DNA of 64,000 nucleotides. Origin: Kaistella sp. 97-N-M2 (GTDB lineage: Bacteria; Bacteroidota; Bacteroidia; Flavobacteriales; Weeksellaceae). The notes beneath the pieces were generated by a model, which was not told the origin of the DNA, searched no databases, and saw only the letters and a list, made by a program, of their open reading frames with translations. Location: NCBI RefSeq assembly GCF_021513235.1, contig NZ_CP090976.1, forward strand, positions 1,426,001-1,490,000. The letters run 5' to 3'. Below, one piece after another: positions 43,131 through 52,801 of the stretch; position 1 is the first letter of the stretch, and the number at the start of each line of letters is the position of its first letter. A program made the position numbers and the translations under genes.

Positions 43131-44891
43131 CTACATTCGGTTCACCGTTTCGATCCCCAGCAGTTGTAAGCCTTTTTTAATGGTTTTTCCCGTCAGTTCC
43201 GATAATTCGAGGCGGAAATTTTTGGTATTTTCATCTTCCTGATTCAAAATTGGATTGTTTTGGTAGAAAGAGTTGTAGGATTTTACGACTTCATAAATGT
43301 AATTGGCCACCAGAGCGGGAGAAAGCGTTTCGGCAGCGCGGGATATAACCTCTTTAAAATTGGCAAGATTCATGACCAACTCTTTTTCGGACGCGTTCAT
43401 TTCGTAAGCTTCGACGCTTTTTGCAGTGTATTCGGCTTTGGTGAGCAACGACTGAATTCTGGCATAAGTATATTGAATAAAAGGGCCTGTGTTGCCCGAA
43501 AAATCGATGCTTTCTGCGGGATTAAATAGCATTTTCTTTTTCGGATCTACTTTCAGCATAAAATATTTTAAAGCTCCCAAACCGACGGTTTCGTAAGATT
43601 TTTCTTTTTCGGCTTCGGATAAGGTTTCGAGTTTACCGAGTTCCTGCGCTTTCTCTTTAGCCGTCACGTACATTTCCTGCATAAGATCATCGGCATCGAC
43701 GACTGTTCCTTCACGGGATTTCATTTTTCCCGCTGGAAGTTCGACCATGCCATAGGAAAGATGATAGAGATTTTCAGCCCAAGTGTACCCAAGTTTTCGA
43801 AGGATTTTAATTAAAACATCAAAATGATAATCCTGTTCGTTACCAACGGTATAAATTAATTTCTGGATATTATTTTCCTCGAAGCGTTGCACGGCTGTTC
43901 CCAAATCCTGCGTCATATACACGGAAGTTCCGTCGCCGCGCAGCAGAAGTTTGTGATCTAATCCTTCGTCACTCAGATCGCACCAAACGGAACCGTCGTC
44001 TTTCCGGTAAAGTGCGCCATTAATTAAGCCTTTTTGGATGAGATCTTTGCCGAGAAGGTAAGTGTTACTTTCATATTGAATCTGATCGAAATCGACGCCC
44101 AGTCTTTTGTATGTTTCGGAAAAGCCGGCATATACCCAGGAATTCATTTCTGCCCAAAGGTTTCTAACAGTTTCGTCTCCTTTTTCCCAGTCTAAAAGCA
44201 TTTTTTGTGCTTCTTGAATGATTGGAGCCTGCTTTTTGGCGGTGTCTTCGTTGTAACCTTGAGACATCAGGTCAGCTATTTCCTTTTTATAGGTTTTATC
44301 GAAAGCTACATAATAGTTGCCAACGAGTTTGTCGCCTTTCAAGTGCGTGGATTCGGGTGTATCGTTTGTCCCGGAATTTTTCCAGGCGAGCATGGATTTG
44401 CAAATGTGGATTCCACGGTCGTTGATGATCTGGGTTTTGATGACTTTGTAACCATCTTCTTTTAGTATTTCGGCTACGGAATATCCTAAAAGGTTGTTTC
44501 TGATATGACCCAAATGCAAGGGTTTGTTCGTGTTAGGAGAGGAATACTCCACCATAACGGTTTTGTTTCTGTCTTCTTTGACGTCGAAATTTTCTTTAAC
44601 AGCGTTCAAATTATCCAAAAAGAAATTATTGCTAATGGTTAAATTAAGAAATCCTTTTACGACTTTATATTTTTCCACAAAATCTGCCTGTGTGATCAGG
44701 GCGTCGCCCAGTTCCACGGCAATTAAGTCCGGACTTTTTTTGAGGATCTTGACCAAGGGAAAAGTAACGATTGTAAAGTCGCCTTCGAATTCCGTTTTAT
44801 TTTGCTGAACGTCCATTTTCACAGGCTCGACCTGGTAGAGGCTCCGAATAATTTCCGCTACTTTATTTTCAATTATATTTTTAATATTCAT
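43131..44891 (-). CDS. argS: Arginyl-tRNA synthetase
   Basis: A 586-residue class I aaRS. The HIGH motif is HLGHIRNN (in SSPNTNKPLHLGH) and the KMSK-like motif is KMKSREGT. The N-terminal Add1 domain and the C-terminal anticodon-binding DALR-type domain are present. It ends close to the family's normal ending (LLGIETVNRM). No operon partner; the DUF4251 lipoprotein upstream has its own terminator. Confidence 0.96.
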   Translation of the reverse strand: MNIKNIIENKVAEIIRSLYQVEPVKMDVQQNKTEFEGDFTIVTFPLVKILKKSPDLIAVELGDALITQADFVEKYKVVKGFLNLTISNNFFLDNLNAVKENFDVKEDRNKTVMVEYSSPNTNKPLHLGHIRNNLLGYSVAEILKEDGYKVIKTQIINDRGIHICKSMLAWKNSGTNDTPESTHLKGDKLVGNYYVAFDKTYKKEIADLMSQGYNEDTAKKQAPIIQEAQKMLLDWEKGDETVRNLWAEMNSWVYAGFSETYKRLGVDFDQIQYESNTYLLGKDLIQKGLINGALYRKDDGSVWCDLSDEGLDHKLLLRGDGTSVYMTQDLGTAVQRFEENNIQKLIYTVGNEQDYHFDVLIKILRKLGYTWAENLYHLSYGMVELPAGKMKSREGTVVDADDLMQEMYVTAKEKAQELGKLETLSEAEKEKSYETVGLGALKYFMLKVDPKKKMLFNPAESIDFSGNTGPFIQYTYARIQSLLTKAEYTAKSVEAYEMNASEKELVMNLANFKEVISRAAETLSPALVANYIYEVVKSYNSFYQNNPILNQEDENTKNFRLELSELTGKTIKKGLQLLGIETVNRM

Positions 44892-44922
44892 GGTTTAAAT
44901 TTGAGTTACAAATATACGGAAA

Positions 44923-44946
44923 TAAAAAAACCACTCCGGAGAGTGG
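44923..44946 (-). terminator. Terminator of the DUF4251 gene
   Basis: Perfect inverted repeat aaccactcc (44929-44937) / ggagtggtt (44938-44946) without a loop, and an A run to the left that becomes a T run on the minus strand. Nearly the same hairpin occurs after susD at 45506-45523. Confidence 0.8.
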
Positions 44947-44972
44947 TTGTAGAATATGAATGAATCTTTTGA

Positions 44973-45470
44973 TTAACGTTGCAAATATCCAACATAATAA
45001 AGAGGTTGTAAATTTGATCCCTCTACCGAACAGTCAATTTTACCATCCTTACCAATTTCCATCTTGACCACTTTAATGTCTTTGTGATCGTTTAGGAAAA
45101 AATTAACTAAGATGTTACCATTGCTCAATTCTTTTCGTGCCACAGTAAAATCTTCAGAAACTTTGTTTAAAGAATAGTTGTTTGTTTTGGTTTCATTATC
45201 ATTGGAAGGAAGATTAATTACTAATTTATCATGAGTAACCTGAATACCTATCGCCTCATCTGGCACTTGCGGAATGTTAGTTGAAGCTATTCTACCTGTT
45301 CCGAGTGGAGCAGAATAGCTGGTGTTATTATCGTACTCCTTAGCAACAAATGAAAAATTATTACTATAGACTTTTGCTTTCACTTCGTCTGGAGAAAGTT
45401 TAGAAGACACGCAAGACGTCATCAAGATAGCAACAACAATAACGCTGAGTAATTTTAATTGATTTTTCAT
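44973..45470 (-). CDS. DUF4251 lipoprotein
   Basis: A 165-residue lipoprotein (lipobox MTSC, Cys20) matching DUF4251: VKAKVYSNNFSFVAKEYD near the N-terminus and a C-terminal strand series DGKIDCSVEGSNLQPLYYVGYL. Outer- or inner-membrane location is not decided. Downstream of susD but separated by a terminator, so it is not clearly in that operon. Function unknown. Confidence 0.82.
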   Translation of the reverse strand: MKNQLKLLSVIVVAILMTSCVSSKLSPDEVKAKVYSNNFSFVAKEYDNNTSYSAPLGTGRIASTNIPQVPDEAIGIQVTHDKLVINLPSNDNETKTNNYSLNKVSEDFTVARKELSNGNILVNFFLNDHKDIKVVKMEIGKDGKIDCSVEGSNLQPLYYVGYLQR

Positions 45471-45498
45471 AGCAAGAATTTTATTGAGATGTTATAGT

Positions 45499-45523
45499 TA
45501 AAAAAACCACTCCGAAGAGTGGT
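45499..45523 (-). terminator. Terminator of the susCD operon
   Basis: Stem accactc (45506-45512) / gagtggt (45517-45523), loop cgaa, and an A run on the plus strand (45500-45506). Confidence 0.78.
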
Positions 45524-45544
45524 CAATATTGATTCATTCTGTTT

Positions 45545-46996
45545 TTAGAATTTATCCCAGAATACTTTCGTTGTGTATTTGTCGCCTCCTATTGCAGTGG
45601 CGGCAGCAGTAACGTTAGTACCATTTGTACTGTACTCATTATTAGAATATGTGATTCTATAAACTAATCCAGTTGCACCTGCAGGAGCTGTTAACTGTGG
45701 ATAGTCTAATCTTCTAAAGAAATACCATGCTTGCAAACCTTTGTTATTCATTGCAAACCAAGCTTGATTTCCAATCGACTGTTTCCAGTTTGCTGCGTTG
45801 TAAGGATTTGCGGCTAAGTAAACTGCAGCATCAGCTGGATCTACACCCCACTGATTCATTGAAGCATTAACTGCTTCGTTATACAAATTTTCAGCACTAT
45901 CACCAACCGTAAATCCTTTTGCAGCAGCTTCCGCTAACATGAATTTAACTTCAACTGATTCCAATAGGTATCCAGGATAATCAGGTTCTTTAATGGTATC
46001 AGTGACATGTGAAAAGTTGGCATAAGACGCCAAGTTTCCATAAGGTCCTCCTACAAATGTACCATCTGCTAGAGGAGTGAAATATTTGGGAATCCGCGGG
46101 TCGGACTTTGCTTTCATCGCGTTAAGATAAACATCAGATGGAATAAAATCATTTCTTCCACTTTGTACTAGATTTTGGAAAATAGGGTTAGAAACCAGTC
46201 CATCAACATAAGGGAATGCGAAATCGTCGGCAGGATCAGTAATGACTCCGGCGGCTACTGCGCTTTCTACTAATGTTTTAGCTTTAGCAGGATCTACATC
46301 ACTGAGATTAAGTCCCATTCGTAATTTCAAAGAATTGACAACCTTAATCCAGTTGGACATGTTGCCGTTGTAAAACGCATCGTTATCATAACCATCAACA
46401 GTTGGATCAATAGTGAGTAAAACTGCGTTAAGTCTAGCTGTGAGATCATTGTAGATTGTGGCTGCATCATCATATTTTGGCTGCAAAACGGTAGAGCCTG
46501 CTTCATTCTGTAATGCTTCTGAATAGGGAACATTACCAAAACTATCAACCAAATTTACCCACGCGTAGATGGACAGAATTTCGATTATAGCTTGTTTATT
46601 AGCTTTTGTTTTTGCCTGATCTCCCGTAGAAAGGGTGGCACTTTCGGCTTCACTACTTAAAAACTGGCTTGCCGTTTTTAACGGACCCAGTACATCTCTG
46701 TACATAGTGTTAAAGTGATTCTGAGGCTGATTTCTAGTGATGAAGTTATAATTCGTTTCATCGATATACTGCGTTTCAGTCCACTGTTGTGTAAAAAATC
46801 TAGAGATATTTAAATTTACACTCGGAGTGACCCAATAATCAGCCAAATATCTTTCAGAAGTAACCACCAAATTTTTTGATGGAACGACCTCCGGATGTTT
46901 GGGGTCAACATTGAGTTGCGAGATATCTCTCTCACATGAGGTTAATACACTGGCTGTAAGAAATATCGAACCAGCTATATATAATAATTTTTTCAT
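45545..46996 (-). CDS. susD: SusD/RagB-family nutrient-binding lipoprotein
   Basis: A 483-residue SusD-like protein of the SusD_2/RagB outer-membrane lipoprotein group. Signal peptide and lipobox LTSC (Cys21), then ISQLNVDPKHP and the tetratricopeptide-like helices; the C-terminal part is rich in WFAMNNKGLQAWYFFRRLDYP, which fits the family. It forms the lid over the SusC channel in the outer membrane. Its substrate cannot be told: no glycoside hydrolase or sulfatase is nearby, as would be expected in a polysaccharide locus. Follows susC by 18 nt. Confidence 0.9.
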   Translation of the reverse strand: MKKLLYIAGSIFLTASVLTSCERDISQLNVDPKHPEVVPSKNLVVTSERYLADYWVTPSVNLNISRFFTQQWTETQYIDETNYNFITRNQPQNHFNTMYRDVLGPLKTASQFLSSEAESATLSTGDQAKTKANKQAIIEILSIYAWVNLVDSFGNVPYSEALQNEAGSTVLQPKYDDAATIYNDLTARLNAVLLTIDPTVDGYDNDAFYNGNMSNWIKVVNSLKLRMGLNLSDVDPAKAKTLVESAVAAGVITDPADDFAFPYVDGLVSNPIFQNLVQSGRNDFIPSDVYLNAMKAKSDPRIPKYFTPLADGTFVGGPYGNLASYANFSHVTDTIKEPDYPGYLLESVEVKFMLAEAAAKGFTVGDSAENLYNEAVNASMNQWGVDPADAAVYLAANPYNAANWKQSIGNQAWFAMNNKGLQAWYFFRRLDYPQLTAPAGATGLVYRITYSNNEYSTNGTNVTAAATAIGGDKYTTKVFWDKF

Positions 46997-47013
46997 TTTA
47001 TAATTTTATAATG

Positions 47014-50010
47014 TTAGAATTTTACTGTTACATTAAATCCAAAATCTCGTGTAGTTGGCAAAATACCTATTGAGTTTCCTCTGGATCTAAGTCCGCCACC
47101 GACACCAGCTTCAGGGTCAACATATGGCGTATTTTTATCAATAATCCATAAGTTTCTTCCAACTAATGATACGGTAACATCTTTTATCGTTGAGCCAGTC
47201 ATAATGCTCTTAGGTAATGTATAGGATATGCTAGCCTCTCTCAATTTAACGTAACCTGCATCATAAACAAATTCGCTATTAGGGGCATTGTTATATCCAT
47301 TTGGCTGATAAGAATAATAATTTCCTGCCGTTCTAACTCTTGTGCCGTTAGCTCTGATGCCACCTAAAGGAGTTACATTTGGGTTTCCATCTGCATACAC
47401 TCCAGGTAATATAACGTTCAATGGATCACGATATTGTATATCTGCAGTATTTGCATATAGACCACCTGACTGACCATATAATAAATCGGTCGAGAATGTG
47501 TCACCACCTTTCTGTACGTCAATTAAGAAACTCATACTGATGCCTTTATAAGAAAAAGTATTTCTAACACCTCCCGTCCAGTCTGGTGTAACATTTCCAA
47601 TGACTTTTTTATCGGATTTAGCCCAAAGTCCACCTCCAAGACCGGCAGCGTTAGGTGCGGTAACAACTCTTTGGCCATCAACGTACACGTAATCAGTACC
47701 GTACAATGCTCCAAAAGCTTCGCCAACAGCCGCAACTAATTGCACACCACCTTGATAACTTCCAAGGAGGTAATTATCGACACCATTTTCTAACTCAACC
47801 ACAGTATTTTCATTTTTAGCCCAATTGGCAGAAATGTCCCAAGAAAAATTCTGTGATTTAAAAGGAGTCGCGTTTAATGACACCTCAATACCTTTATTAT
47901 CAATTCTACCAGCATTAAAGACAGTCGCTGAAAACCCAGTTGCCACTGAAACAGGAAGGTTAATAATTTGGTTAGTTGTTTTAGACTGGTATACAGTTAC
48001 ATCGAATCCAAGTCTTCTTTTAAAGAACTGCATCTCCATACCTAATTCTACCTCTTTTGATCTTTCAGGTTTTAATTCAGCATTTGCTCTTGTATTAGCG
48101 GTGTCAAATAGGACCGTTCCGTTATAACCTCCTAAATTGGAGTACGTGTTTTTTAGTTGATAAGCACCAGCTGATCCACCTACAACTGCGTAATTTCCTC
48201 TAATTTTCCAAAAACTTAACCAATCTTGCTTAATTAAAGAAGATAGAACAACAGATCCTGCGATAGAACCATAGTCGTAAGAGTTGGTTTCTTTTGGAAG
48301 GGTAGAAGATTTGTCAACTCTATAAGATCCATCAATGAAATAAGTATCCATAAATCCTAAAGTTGCCGTACCGTAAACACCAGAGGTTGAAATTGTAGAA
48401 AGATTTTCATCAACTGCTAAAATAGGTGCTGCAGAATTTCCAATTGCGAATAATCCTGGGACTGTTAACCCACCCTCAGTAGAAACATAATCACTTTCGT
48501 TTCTATTTCGTCTAGTATTAGCTCCTACCAAACCGGATAGTTCTAGATTATCGGTAAGATCATAGTTATACGTAGCTGTTACATCAAAATTTATTTCGTT
48601 GTTTTTGATGTTTTGCTTCGAGTATCCAGAGGTAACCGCTTGGTTAGATGCACCAAAATTTTGTGGAACACTTCCCTCAGCAACTCTTTGCTCTAAAAGC
48701 AAATTAATTGCATCATAAGACAATTTAGCACCAGCAGTAATGTTTTTGTTGAATTTATAGTTTAAACCTGCAGTACTGAACGTTCTTGTTCTCTTATCAG
48801 AATTATAACTCTCATAACGTTGGTAATAAGGGTTATTCCAGTAAGCTGGGGACGCATCATCCGGACTGTTTCTATTCCAACTAATATTTTGACCAGATTT
48901 CATATAAGCGCTCCGCAGGGCATTTATGTCACTGTCAACATTCCACCATTGTCTAAAATTGGACATGATGTTATCTGAATATCCAGTTTCGTTTCTTCCT
49001 TTTGTATCCTGTAATGTTAAGGAAGAATAAATGTCCGCAGATAATTTATCCGTAAAGTCAAAATTGAATTTTGTAGAGAGAGTATTTTTTCTCAAATCGG
49101 AATTAGGTAGAATTCCACCTTGCAATTGGTTCGTATAATTTAACAAAAAGTTGGACTTATCACCCGCCTTTTGCATCGATATGGAATTCGTGTAATTTGA
49201 TGCAGTTTCGAAGAAGTCCACGGGCGTGCTGCTAGCAGCCTGATAAGGTCTCTTCTTGCCATAATTTACAGAATTCGGATCAAAGGAATCCCAAAAGAAA
49301 ATAGGATGTCCATCATATTTTGGACCCAGTGATGCATCATCATTATAGTTAGTGTACTCGTCACCAAATGTGAATTCTGGTGCATAACCACCACCGTAAG
49401 ATGACTGATAAGTTGGGAACGTGGATTTATCAATAACGCCAAAGTTAGCGCTAGTTGATAATGTTACTCCCCATTCCTTTTCATTTCTCCCTTTTCCAGT
49501 TTTAGTTGTAATAACAATAACACCGTTCAGACCTCTTTCACCGTAGAGTGCAGAGGCAGCAGCACCCTTCAGTACGTTGATAGACTCGATATCTTGCTGA
49601 TTGATATCTGACAGAAAGTTTCCATAATCCAAGAACCCGGAAAGCGAACTGTTACTCACAGGCGAACCATCAATAACAATTAGTGGACCCCCACCTTTAA
49701 GTGATTTGTAACCTCTAATCACCAAGTTGGAAGATCCACCAAAGTTATTATTAGTATTCACCTGCAATCCAGCTACCTTACCAGATAACTGAGAAGCGAT
49801 GTTCCCAGTATTGGTGGTGCCTTTGTTTAGATCTTCTGCACTGACCTGCTGTGTAGAATACGTTAGAGATTTTTTCTCTCTTTTAATACCCAAGGCAGTT
49901 ACTACAACGCCTTCAATATTCTGCGTTCTCGCGGTGTCTACCTGTGCATTTACCAAAGCAAATGACGAAGTTAAAACTACTGCTAAAACGCTTGTTGTTA
50001 GTTTCTTCAT
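47014..50010 (-). CDS. susC: SusC/RagA-family TonB-linked outer-membrane transporter
   Basis: A 998-residue TonB-dependent receptor. The signal peptide ends VNAQ. The usual N-terminal carboxypeptidase-D-like domain is missing, and the plug begins almost at once: IEGVVVTALGIKREKKSLTY. The plug is typical (IRGYKSLKGGGPLIVIDGSPV, INVLKGAAASALYGERGLNGVIVITTK), then the 22-strand barrel with C-terminal TRDFGFNVTVKF. It imports a nutrient with the SusD partner. No adjacent degrading enzymes or regulators, so the nutrient may be small, such as peptides or oligosaccharides. Confidence 0.92.
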   Translation of the reverse strand: MKKLTTSVLAVVLTSSFALVNAQVDTARTQNIEGVVVTALGIKREKKSLTYSTQQVSAEDLNKGTTNTGNIASQLSGKVAGLQVNTNNNFGGSSNLVIRGYKSLKGGGPLIVIDGSPVSNSSLSGFLDYGNFLSDINQQDIESINVLKGAAASALYGERGLNGVIVITTKTGKGRNEKEWGVTLSTSANFGVIDKSTFPTYQSSYGGGYAPEFTFGDEYTNYNDDASLGPKYDGHPIFFWDSFDPNSVNYGKKRPYQAASSTPVDFFETASNYTNSISMQKAGDKSNFLLNYTNQLQGGILPNSDLRKNTLSTKFNFDFTDKLSADIYSSLTLQDTKGRNETGYSDNIMSNFRQWWNVDSDINALRSAYMKSGQNISWNRNSPDDASPAYWNNPYYQRYESYNSDKRTRTFSTAGLNYKFNKNITAGAKLSYDAINLLLEQRVAEGSVPQNFGASNQAVTSGYSKQNIKNNEINFDVTATYNYDLTDNLELSGLVGANTRRNRNESDYVSTEGGLTVPGLFAIGNSAAPILAVDENLSTISTSGVYGTATLGFMDTYFIDGSYRVDKSSTLPKETNSYDYGSIAGSVVLSSLIKQDWLSFWKIRGNYAVVGGSAGAYQLKNTYSNLGGYNGTVLFDTANTRANAELKPERSKEVELGMEMQFFKRRLGFDVTVYQSKTTNQIINLPVSVATGFSATVFNAGRIDNKGIEVSLNATPFKSQNFSWDISANWAKNENTVVELENGVDNYLLGSYQGGVQLVAAVGEAFGALYGTDYVYVDGQRVVTAPNAAGLGGGLWAKSDKKVIGNVTPDWTGGVRNTFSYKGISMSFLIDVQKGGDTFSTDLLYGQSGGLYANTADIQYRDPLNVILPGVYADGNPNVTPLGGIRANGTRVRTAGNYYSYQPNGYNNAPNSEFVYDAGYVKLREASISYTLPKSIMTGSTIKDVTVSLVGRNLWIIDKNTPYVDPEAGVGGGLRSRGNSIGILPTTRDFGFNVTVKF

Positions 50011-50088
50011 ATCAAATTAAATTTTTCATTGTCACAAAAGTGCAAAACTTTCTTAATATGACCAAATATTTTGTTAAATAATTCTTAA

Positions 50089-50096
50089 TAAATTTG
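50089..50096 (+). promoter_or_regulatory. -7 element upstream of rnhB
   Basis: TAAATTTG matches TAnnTTTG. A TTTG at 50070-50073 is 15 nt away, slightly short of the usual spacer. Confidence 0.4.
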
Positions 50097-50143
50097 TAGT
50101 GTTAAATTAATCGCAAAATCACTTGCCAAAATATTTTTGAGAA

Positions 50144-50761
50144 ATGGATTTACTTAAGAAGGTTTCAAGCCAATACGTTGAGGCCGGATGTGACGAAGTG
50201 GGACGAGGCTGTTTATGCGGGCCCGTGGTAGCCGCGGCCGTAATTCTCGATGAAAATTTTAACCAAAATTTGGTTAACGACTCCAAGAAATTAACATTTA
50301 AAACAAGACTTTACCTTGATGATTATATTAAAGATAATGTAATTGAATTTGCAATCGCCGAAATCCCGCCCGTGCATATCGATGAGCATAATATTTTAAA
50401 TGCCAGCATCCACGCCATGCATTTGGCGCTCGACCAACTGAAAGTAAGACCAGAACTGCTTTTAATCGACGGAAATAGATTTCACCCGTATCAGTTTATT
50501 CCGCATCAGTGTATTGTAAAAGGTGACACGAAGATTCTTTCAATCGCCTGTGCATCAATTCTCGCGAAAAATTATAGAGATCAGTTAATGATTAAACTTC
50601 ATGAAGAGTTCCCTGAATATGGTTGGAACACCAATATGGGATACGCTACAAAACATCATCGCGACGCCTTAAATGCCTACGGACCCACGGTTCACCACAG
50701 GCAATCCTTTCGGCTGGACTATTCCTGTTTTGAGGAGGAAGTTGGATTATCCGACCTTTAG
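50144..50761 (+). CDS. rnhB: Ribonuclease HII
   Basis: A 205-residue RNase HII. The catalytic pair is in CDEVGRGCLCGPVV (Asp17, Glu18) and another acidic residue in LLIDGNRF. Motif NMGYATKHHRDAL near the C-terminus is typical. It cuts RNA in RNA-DNA hybrids and single ribonucleotides. A bidirectional hairpin (50781-50807) separates it from yidC. Confidence 0.94.
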   Translation: MDLLKKVSSQYVEAGCDEVGRGCLCGPVVAAAVILDENFNQNLVNDSKKLTFKTRLYLDDYIKDNVIEFAIAEIPPVHIDEHNILNASIHAMHLALDQLKVRPELLLIDGNRFHPYQFIPHQCIVKGDTKILSIACASILAKNYRDQLMIKLHEEFPEYGWNTNMGYATKHHRDALNAYGPTVHHRQSFRLDYSCFEEEVGLSDL

Positions 50762-50780
50762 AGTATCTTTATTCAAGAAA

Positions 50781-50812
50781 AAAACGGAAGAGGTTATCTT
50801 CCGTTTTTTTTT
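50781..50812. terminator. Bidirectional terminator between rnhB and yidC
   Basis: Stem aaaacggaag (50781-50790) / cttccgtttt (50798-50807), with an A run before and T run after. Confidence 0.82.
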
Positions 50813-50830
50813 AATCCTTATTATAAGATG

Positions 50831-52645
50831 TTATTTTTTCTTTGGCGGCTGGTTTTGCTGAACTTTTTGTTGTTCCTGGGCTTTTTCCATCATCTCGCGC
50901 ATTCTTTTCTGGAATTTTCCTTCGGGTTTTGGACCCTTCTCTTTGTTTACCTGAATTTGTGCGTGAATTTTTTTCTCATCCAGAATCCAGTATTTAATAA
51001 CGAGGATTATTAGGATGTTAATGGCATTCGACACAAAATAGTACCAGGAAAGTCCGGACGCTGACGTGTTCAAAAAGAATAAGAACGTAATCGGAAAGAT
51101 GTACATCAACACTTTCATGTTCGGCATTCCTTCCTGCGTTGGTTGCTGCATATTTCCAGCGGTCATGATCGTATAAATTAAAATCACAACTGTACAGGCG
51201 ATCGCAAAAATACTTAAGTGATCCTGTAAAAACGGAATGTGGAAGGGTAATTTTATCACATCATCATAAGCCGTTAAATCTTTTGCAAACCAAAAACTCT
51301 TGCCGCGAAGATCAATCATATTCGGGAAGAAGCGGAATAATGCATAGAAAATCGGCACCTGAATGAGTCCGGGCAAACAACCCGCCATCTGGTTAACACC
51401 GGCTTTCCGGTAAACAGCCATGGTTTCCTGCTGTTTTTTCATGGCATCTGCGCCTTTGTATTTTTCGTTTACGGCATCAATTTCCGGGCGAATTACCTTC
51501 ATCATCGCACTCAATTTATGCTGCTTGAACATTACCGGCGATAAAATAATTTTCACGATAATCGTCATCAAAAAGATTACCCATCCTGCAGCCAGTCCCC
51601 AGCTGGAGATCAAATTATACATGGGGATGAAAAACCAACGGTTCAAAGTTCCAATGAACGACCATCCTAAAGGAAGCAATTCATCGAAGTTTTTATCGTA
51701 AGATTTTAATAATGGCAGATCCAATGGCATGAAATACCATTTAAAGTCTTCGTTTAATTCATTATTAACCAGGTCGATTTGTCCATTGAAATTGAATTTT
51801 TTCAAAAATTCGCCTTCTTCTACCGTATCCTGAGAGCCGTGCGAGTTTTTAAATCCTCTTTGCGGCTCGATAACGGCAGAGAAAAACTGCTGTTTTACGG
51901 CCAGCCAGTTCAACGTTTCCTCCGGCTCATCCATGCTTGTTCTGCCATCGTAGTCAAAGCTTTTGTAATTTTCGAAAGCATAATTAAATTCGGTGTGGGT
52001 TTGTTCCTGCGAACGTCCTTTTTCCATGCCGCGAACGTTGTAATCCCAAATAAAATCGGCTTTCTGATCGGAAACCAACTGACCTAATTCTTGTGTTTTT
52101 ACGTTAAAATCAACAGTATATTTGTTAAGTAAAGTATAAATAAACTGAATAACAGCACCGTTTACGGAAGCCTGCATGGTGATGGAGTTGCCAGCTTGCG
52201 TAGGGCTGAAAACCAAATCTTTCGTGTTAAAAGTTTTACCTGTTTTATCTTTAAACTGAAATCCGTAAGTCGAATTGTTCTTATCGAAAATTAAAAGCTT
52301 TTTATCGTTTACATCGTTGCTTTTGTTATAAGCTTTATATTCATTCAGTTGCACCGTCGAAATTTGGCCTCCTAAAGTAGAAATTCCTATTGTAAGTTCT
52401 TTGTTTTTCAACTCCACCTGTTGAATGGAAGCGGTCTTCACGCTGTCGTTCAAATTTGTCGCAATAGCAGGTTTAGTGGTGGGTGCGGGCGCAGTCTGGG
52501 TAATTTTGCCGTTATTTTCAGCGTCTTTCAGTTGCTGATCCTTGGCCTGCTTGTTCTGAAAGTAAAACATGGCTCCGATAAGAATCATTGAAAACAGGGC
52601 GAAACTTATAAGTTGGTTTTTATCTAAACCGTTATTTTGCTGCAT
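50831..52645 (-). CDS. yidC: Membrane protein insertase YidC
   Basis: A 604-residue YidC. The N-terminal membrane anchor is followed by a large periplasmic domain (about residues 60-330), then the five-helix insertase core (ILSPVMFKQHKLSAMMKVIRPEIDAV, the cytosolic loop, and the helices around AGCLPGLIQVPIFYALFRFFP). The conserved Arg in the groove is expected in the first core helix region. The C-terminus is basic and Gln-rich. Works with SecDF-YajC in inserting membrane proteins. Confidence 0.95.
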   Translation of the reverse strand: MQQNNGLDKNQLISFALFSMILIGAMFYFQNKQAKDQQLKDAENNGKITQTAPAPTTKPAIATNLNDSVKTASIQQVELKNKELTIGISTLGGQISTVQLNEYKAYNKSNDVNDKKLLIFDKNNSTYGFQFKDKTGKTFNTKDLVFSPTQAGNSITMQASVNGAVIQFIYTLLNKYTVDFNVKTQELGQLVSDQKADFIWDYNVRGMEKGRSQEQTHTEFNYAFENYKSFDYDGRTSMDEPEETLNWLAVKQQFFSAVIEPQRGFKNSHGSQDTVEEGEFLKKFNFNGQIDLVNNELNEDFKWYFMPLDLPLLKSYDKNFDELLPLGWSFIGTLNRWFFIPMYNLISSWGLAAGWVIFLMTIIVKIILSPVMFKQHKLSAMMKVIRPEIDAVNEKYKGADAMKKQQETMAVYRKAGVNQMAGCLPGLIQVPIFYALFRFFPNMIDLRGKSFWFAKDLTAYDDVIKLPFHIPFLQDHLSIFAIACTVVILIYTIMTAGNMQQPTQEGMPNMKVLMYIFPITFLFFLNTSASGLSWYYFVSNAINILIILVIKYWILDEKKIHAQIQVNKEKGPKPEGKFQKRMREMMEKAQEQQKVQQNQPPKKK

Positions 52646-52764
52646 CTTTTTTTATTTGAAATGTAAGGTCCGAAAAGCTAATTTATTACCTCGTAATTTT
52701 AGGTGGCAAAAATACTGAAATTTTTGGCAATGAAGAATTTTTTGGAAGTTCATTTAAAAACAAA

Positions 52765-52795
52765 GGAGATAAAAAACATTTTGTCTTTTATCTCC
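52765..52795 (-). terminator. Terminator of pyrG
   Basis: Stem ggagataaaa (52765-52774) / ttttatctcc (52786-52795) just beyond the pyrG stop. Confidence 0.75.
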
Positions 52796-52801
52796 CTCTC
52801 T

